Part shown: in pieces, positions 51,054 through 54,949 of the stretch
How positions within the stretch are numbered: position 1 is the stretch's first letter
How the letters are laid out: each line of letters starts with the position of its first letter
NCBI GenBank assembly: GCA_022821845.1
Contig: JAJECT010000036.1
Span: forward strand, 1 to 54,949
Source of the DNA: Rhodothermales bacterium
GTDB taxonomy: Bacteria > Bacteroidota > Rhodothermia > Rhodothermales > VXPQ01
Reading direction: 5' to 3'
DNA: 54,949 nt
Made by a program: the position numbers and the translations under genes
Notes under the pieces: generated by a model
The model's input: only the letters and a program-made list of their open reading frames with translations
What the model was told of the DNA's origin: nothing
The model's database searches: none

Positions 51054-54000
51054 ATGCCCTGGACGAGTATGCGCAATACCCCCTCGCCCCCTTCGATTTT
51101 GTTAAGGATACCGGGACTTCGGATTTTCGCCGCGCTCGCCCTCGCGCTGTGCGCTGCCCTCGCCGCGTCTGCATACGGGCAGGTTTCGCCGCCTGCGCTG
51201 GATGCGGCGCGTAGCGCGCTGGACAACGCGCCGACGAGCAAGGTCGAAGCCCCGGAATCCCGTACGGAAGGCGAACAGGGGGGACTCGTGATTGGTAATC
51301 CCGAAAGTACGATAAAGGAAGGGAAAAGCGCCTCCTGGACGGTGCGTCTTTCGAAGCAACCCACCGACGACGTTACCGTAACGATCACGACAAACATACC
51401 CCTTGCGATAAAAATAGATACCGACCGCAAGACGAGCGGCGACCAAAACACGCTGACCTTTACGACCTCCGACTATAAGACGGGGAAAACCATCACGGTA
51501 ACAGCCCTGCAAGACAACAACGACGACGACGAAAGCGGCCGCATAACGTACGCGGCGAAGGGCGGCGGCTACGATGAATCTCCTGCTACGCCCATTTTCA
51601 CCAAGGACGACGATAACCTTCCAAAACTTAAGGTGGATATTACGAATCCCATCACGGAAGGCGAAACGGGAGAGATAACCCTTACCCTGAGCAAGGCGCT
51701 GAGCAAGCGGGTAGGTTTTTATATCGATATAATGAGTATATATAACCCGCATGAACCGGGGGAATGCGGCACCGGGTTTATCCACGGCCAACCAAAATAC
51801 ACCTGTCCGCCCGGCGCGCAAACGGCTGATCGGGAAGAACTGGCTTTTTCGGGCATAACGGCGTCGACCCATGGCCATGTGTACATCGACGCCGGGGACG
51901 TCAAAAAAACCATTGCGATCGAGGCCCTGGCCGACACCAAAGGGGAACCAACCGAAATCATTCAATTCAGGTTAGTAATGACGGCAGGCGGCGTGCCTGT
52001 TAAAAATATGTGCGCCGATTGCATAATCGATCCGGCAACGCCCCCTTACGCCTACTCTTGGAGAACCTCCACTCGCCCACTGGATGGCCCTGTATGGTTC
52101 ATCCAGATCAAGGACGACAGCCAGCAGATCATGCTTCGGGCCAACCCGTCGCCCGTAATGGAAGGCGCCAAGGGTTTTTACCAGGCGAAGCTTGCGACCC
52201 AGCCAACCGCCGACGTTACCGTCACGGTGAGCGGCGCGTCCGGCACGGACCTGACGGTAGATACGGACGACACGGCGAGCGGCGATCAGAACACGCTGAC
52301 CTTCACCCGATCCAACTGGAATGTCTGGCGGATCGTGGACGTAGCCGCTGGCCACGACGACGACATCCGTGACGAGACGGTTACGCTGACGCATACGGCG
52401 GCGGGCGGAGGCTACGACGGAAAGACGGCGGATATAGTCCTTAACATAGAGGACGACGACTTCGTTGGAGTAACCGTTACGGAATCGAACGGGTCTACCG
52501 AAGTAAGCGAATCCGGGGCTACCGACACGTATACCGTAGCGCTCGGCTCCCGTCCTGCGCACGAAGTGACGGTCGCCCTGCAAGCCACTGCCGGCGTAAC
52601 CATCAACGGGCAGCCGGGTCCCTCGGCGACGCTACGCTTCCCTCCCGCCGCCTGGGATACCCCGCAAACGGTCATCGTCGCCGCCGTAGACGACGGCGCC
52701 GACAACCCCGGCGGCAGCCGCTCGGCGACGATAACGCATACGTCTTCGTCGGCGGACGCCGCGTACCATGGCCTGTCCATTGACGACGTGTCGGTTGCGG
52801 TTATCGACGACGACCCCACCAAGGTTACGCTTTCTACGCCGGATGCGACCGCGACGGAGGGCGACCCGAGCGACCCGGCGGAGATTCGCCTGACGCTTGG
52901 TCGGGGCCTCGTTGCCGGGGAAACGCTGACCATCCCGCTTGCGTTTTCGGGAGGCGCGCCGGGGACGGACTTTACCTTGTCCAAAACCGCCGGGTCAGGC
53001 GCCACGCTCGCCTCGAAGGCGGTTACGTTCGCAGGCCCGACAAGCGGAAAGACCGCCCGTTTCGCAACGCTTGCCCTGACCGCCTTGAAAGACGCCGACG
53101 CGCTGGACAAGACCATAAACGTCTCGATCCCCGCGTCGTCCGAGGGCGGTTCGCCTAAACTTTCCGCGAGGGGACTCGCAGGCGGCGCCATCGGAACGAG
53201 GACAGGCAACGGCGACATTCTTTTTACGGACAATGACGACGCGGTCGTTCGCTTTGCCTCGTCCGCGGCAAGCGCAAGCGAGGCGGCGGGCACGATCAAC
53301 ATACGGGTCAACCTGGATCCTGCCCCCCGGCATATCTCGGTGGGCGTAGCCTCCTTCGATTTCTCCGGGACAGCCACCCTCGGCGAGGACTATACCTGGC
53401 CCACGGGCAAAACCGGGCCGTTTTCGATATCCCCCGACAATGCCTTTGTGGATATCCCCGTAACGATCATCGACGATCCGGTGGCCGAGGGGGACGAAAC
53501 GATCGTGGTCAGGATCAAGGATCACAAGGACTATATCGCAGGCGATCCGAACGTTCATACCTTAACCATTACGGATAACGACAAGGCGGAGGTTACGGTC
53601 GCTCCGCGCTCGCTTGCGCTGGACGAAGGCGGGCCGCCAGGGACGTACACCTTCGTACTGGAGACGGAGCCCAGCGGCGCGGTAACGGTTACGCCGACTT
53701 CGAGCGATGCGGGGGCCGTAACGGTCGCGCCGGGGACGTTGACTTTTGATCGCAGCAACTGGAGCGCGCCGCAGCCCGTTACGGTAACGGCCGTAGACGA
53801 CGGGGACGCGGACAACGAAAACGTAACGATTACGCACGCCATAAGCGGCTACGCCGGCAAAACAAGTGGGCCTCCTGTTGCCGTCGCCGTTACGGACGAC
53901 GACGAACGAGGCGTTACGGTTACTCCGCTCTCGCTTTCGCTCGCCGAAGGCGGAGGCCCCAAACCCTACGACGTAGTCCTGGACACGGACCCCGGCGGCG

Positions 54001-54949
54001 CGGTAACGGTTACGCCGACCTCAAGCGATGCGGGGGCCGTAACGGTTTCGGGGGCCTTGACTTTCGACAGCAGCAACTGGGATACGCCGCAGCCCGTAAC
54101 CGTAACGCCGCAGGACGACGCGGACGCGGATGACGAAAACGTAACGATTTCGCACGACGTGAGCGGCTACGCGGGCGTGCCGGACGGGCCGAAGGTTGTA
54201 GTTACCGTGGACGACGACGAAATTCCCACGACGCCGGGCGTGGACGCCGGCAAGCTGAGCGTCGATCTCAAGGAAGGCGGGCCGAAAGATACCTATACGC
54301 TTGTTCTGCGCACGAACCCCGGCGGCGCGGTAACGGTTACGCCAAGGTCAAGCGACCCGGGCGCCGTAACGGTTTCGGGGGCCTTGACCTTTGATAGCAG
54401 CAATTGGGATCAGGAGCAAACCGTTACCGTAGCGCCAGAGGACGACACGGACGCGGACAACGAAAACGTAACGATTACGCACGACGTAAGCGGCTACGCG
54501 GGCGTAGCGAGCGGGCCGACGGTCGTAGTTACCGTGGAAGACGACGACGAACCGATCCCGGCGGGCGTTAGCGCGAGTACGCTGAATGTCGCGCTCAGGG
54601 AGGGAGGTCCGGGCGGGGATTATACGCTCGCATTGCGCACGGACCCCGGCGGCGCGGTAACGGTAACGCCAAGGTCGAGCGATCCGGGGGCCGTAACGGT
54701 TTCGGGGGCCTTGACGTTCGACAGTAGCAACTGGAACGAGGAGCAGACAGTAACCCTCGCCCCTCAGGACGACCTGGACGCGGACAACGAAAACGTAACG
54801 ATTACGCAAGCGGTAAGCGGCTACGCGGGCGTAGCGGGCGGTCCGACGGTCGTAGCCACCGTGGAGGACGACGACGAACCGGCGCCGGAGGTCTCTTTCG
54901 CTTCGTCGGCGTCGAGCGCAGGCGAGGGCGCGGGCTCCGTGAACGTCGC
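51054..54949 (+). CDS. Large secreted Calx-beta-like repeat protein (runs off the right edge)
   Basis: An open frame of at least 1298 codons with no stop in the window. The start MPWTSMRNTPSPPSILLRIP leads to a signal peptide (FAALALALCAALAASAYG). Then follow repeating beta-sandwich units in the Calx-beta/cadherin-like style: SGDQNTLTFTTSDYKTGKTI, DETVTLTHTAAGGGYD, and, from about 53590 on, near-identical ~106-110 residue units with GAVTVSGALTFDSSNW and NVTITHDVSGYAG. Frame was checked at six points. Probable role: surface adhesion or calcium-dependent scaffold. Starts 38 bases after sppA, so may be co-transcribed. The C-terminus, with any sorting domain, is not seen. Confidence 0.85.
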   Translation, partial: MPWTSMRNTPSPPSILLRIPGLRIFAALALALCAALAASAYGQVSPPALDAARSALDNAPTSKVEAPESRTEGEQGGLVIGNPESTIKEGKSASWTVRLSKQPTDDVTVTITTNIPLAIKIDTDRKTSGDQNTLTFTTSDYKTGKTITVTALQDNNDDDESGRITYAAKGGGYDESPATPIFTKDDDNLPKLKVDITNPITEGETGEITLTLSKALSKRVGFYIDIMSIYNPHEPGECGTGFIHGQPKYTCPPGAQTADREELAFSGITASTHGHVYIDAGDVKKTIAIEALADTKGEPTEIIQFRLVMTAGGVPVKNMCADCIIDPATPPYAYSWRTSTRPLDGPVWFIQIKDDSQQIMLRANPSPVMEGAKGFYQAKLATQPTADVTVTVSGASGTDLTVDTDDTASGDQNTLTFTRSNWNVWRIVDVAAGHDDDIRDETVTLTHTAAGGGYDGKTADIVLNIEDDDFVGVTVTESNGSTEVSESGATDTYTVALGSRPAHEVTVALQATAGVTINGQPGPSATLRFPPAAWDTPQTVIVAAVDDGADNPGGSRSATITHTSSSADAAYHGLSIDDVSVAVIDDDPTKVTLSTPDATATEGDPSDPAEIRLTLGRGLVAGETLTIPLAFSGGAPGTDFTLSKTAGSGATLASKAVTFAGPTSGKTARFATLALTALKDADALDKTINVSIPASSEGGSPKLSARGLAGGAIGTRTGNGDILFTDNDDAVVRFASSAASASEAAGTINIRVNLDPAPRHISVGVASFDFSGTATLGEDYTWPTGKTGPFSISPDNAFVDIPVTIIDDPVAEGDETIVVRIKDHKDYIAGDPNVHTLTITDNDKAEVTVAPRSLALDEGGPPGTYTFVLETEPSGAVTVTPTSSDAGAVTVAPGTLTFDRSNWSAPQPVTVTAVDDGDADNENVTITHAISGYAGKTSGPPVAVAVTDDDERGVTVTPLSLSLAEGGGPKPYDVVLDTDPGGAVTVTPTSSDAGAVTVSGALTFDSSNWDTPQPVTVTPQDDADADDENVTISHDVSGYAGVPDGPKVVVTVDDDEIPTTPGVDAGKLSVDLKEGGPKDTYTLVLRTNPGGAVTVTPRSSDPGAVTVSGALTFDSSNWDQEQTVTVAPEDDTDADNENVTITHDVSGYAGVASGPTVVVTVEDDDEPIPAGVSASTLNVALREGGPGGDYTLALRTDPGGAVTVTPRSSDPGAVTVSGALTFDSSNWNEEQTVTLAPQDDLDADNENVTITQAVSGYAGVAGGPTVVATVEDDDEPAPEVSFASSASSAGEGAGSVNV
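53590..54880. repeat. Four near-identical ~320-bp units within the Calx-beta gene
   Basis: SGYAG markers fall near 53843, 54160, 54487 and 54817, giving periods of about 318-330 bases. Units 2-4 share long stretches such as GCGGTAACGGTTACGCC and GTTTCGGGGGCCTTGAC. High nucleotide identity suggests recent duplication and possible length variation. Confidence 0.85.

Noticed and set aside
51102-53558. Several minus-strand frames (51102-51965, 51972-52583, 52412-53377, 52995-53558)
   Set aside because: They lie opposite the continuous Calx-beta frame, which has a signal peptide and domain repeats; the antisense reads mirror its repeats.
53555-54809. Minus-strand frames starting MRNRYVFVVRV at 53837 and 54809
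   Set aside because: Their similarity to each other simply reflects the direct repeats of the plus-strand gene.
1-54949. tRNA, rRNA, CRISPR or riboswitch
   Set aside because: I looked for tRNA-like cloverleaf ends and conserved rRNA stretches and saw none; a covariance-model search would be decisive and was not possible.

Overview
The window is high-GC DNA from a Gram-negative bacterium, most likely a marine or halophilic member of the Rhodothermota/Bacteroidota (FCB) group. This placement is inference. It rests on two TonB-dependent receptors (one of the CarboxypepD_reg/OMP_b-brl type), OstA-like plus LptC/LptB genes for LPS export, a menaquinone (men) operon, the order rpsF-rpsR-rplI without ssb, a DUF1080 protein, a YfhO membrane protein, Calx-beta surface repeats, and starts that mostly lack Shine-Dalgarno sequences. 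No rRNA, tRNA or CRISPR array was seen.

Layout. 1-3.1 kb is accessory DNA: an IS5-like transposase end, a Uma2 nuclease gene, a cut-off nucleotidyltransferase start, and a markedly AT-rich three-gene operon (TerB-like protein, membrane-anchored GTPase-like protein, unknown protein). 3.1-16.3 kb is metabolic: RidA, an ARMT1-like phosphatase, and scattered sugar/uronate genes (sugar isomerase, UxuB-like SDR, KDG kinase, DUF1080 protein, two TonB-dependent receptors), with a lipoprotein and an unusual AroE-like protein. 16.5-27.1 kb is a long minus-strand housekeeping block: csp, DUF6483, dsbD, rplI-rpsR-rpsF, a GNAT protein, prfA, aroF, lptB-ostA-lptC. 27.2-35 kb is menF-menD-menB-menA-menE downstream of a YbbR/CdaR-like gene, followed by a divergent prohibitin-like gene. 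36-44 kb is a glycan region: wecB, two GT4 glycosyltransferases, an HprK-like kinase and YfhO, tightly coupled in places by ATGA and TAATG overlaps. 44-51 kb holds gatC, plsC, DUF4342, flavin reductase, dnaJ, grpE, DUF2231 and sppA. From 51.05 kb to the right edge runs one open reading frame of at least 1298 codons for a secreted Calx-beta-type repeat protein; it is antisense to several spurious ORFs.

How genes work together. LptC, OstA and LptB form an LPS export cassette. MenF, D, B, A and E cover most of menaquinone synthesis, but menC and menH are not here. The SDR, KdgK and receptor/DUF1080 genes suggest uronate or carbohydrate uptake and breakdown. WecB and the GT4/kinase genes suggest surface polysaccharide assembly.

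Unusual structure. A dispersed repeat with core TTGATCAGCGTATCCT occurs at several intergenic sites, and an inverted pair bounds a 263-bp MITE-like element. Two ten-base G/C homopolymers could act as contingency loci, one ahead of the TerB operon and one inside wecB. The 3' end of the HprK-like gene is duplicated as a 50-bp direct repeat around a small gene. Ribosomal protein S6 carries a long Ala/Glu/Pro repeat tail, and MenD has a repetitive linker.
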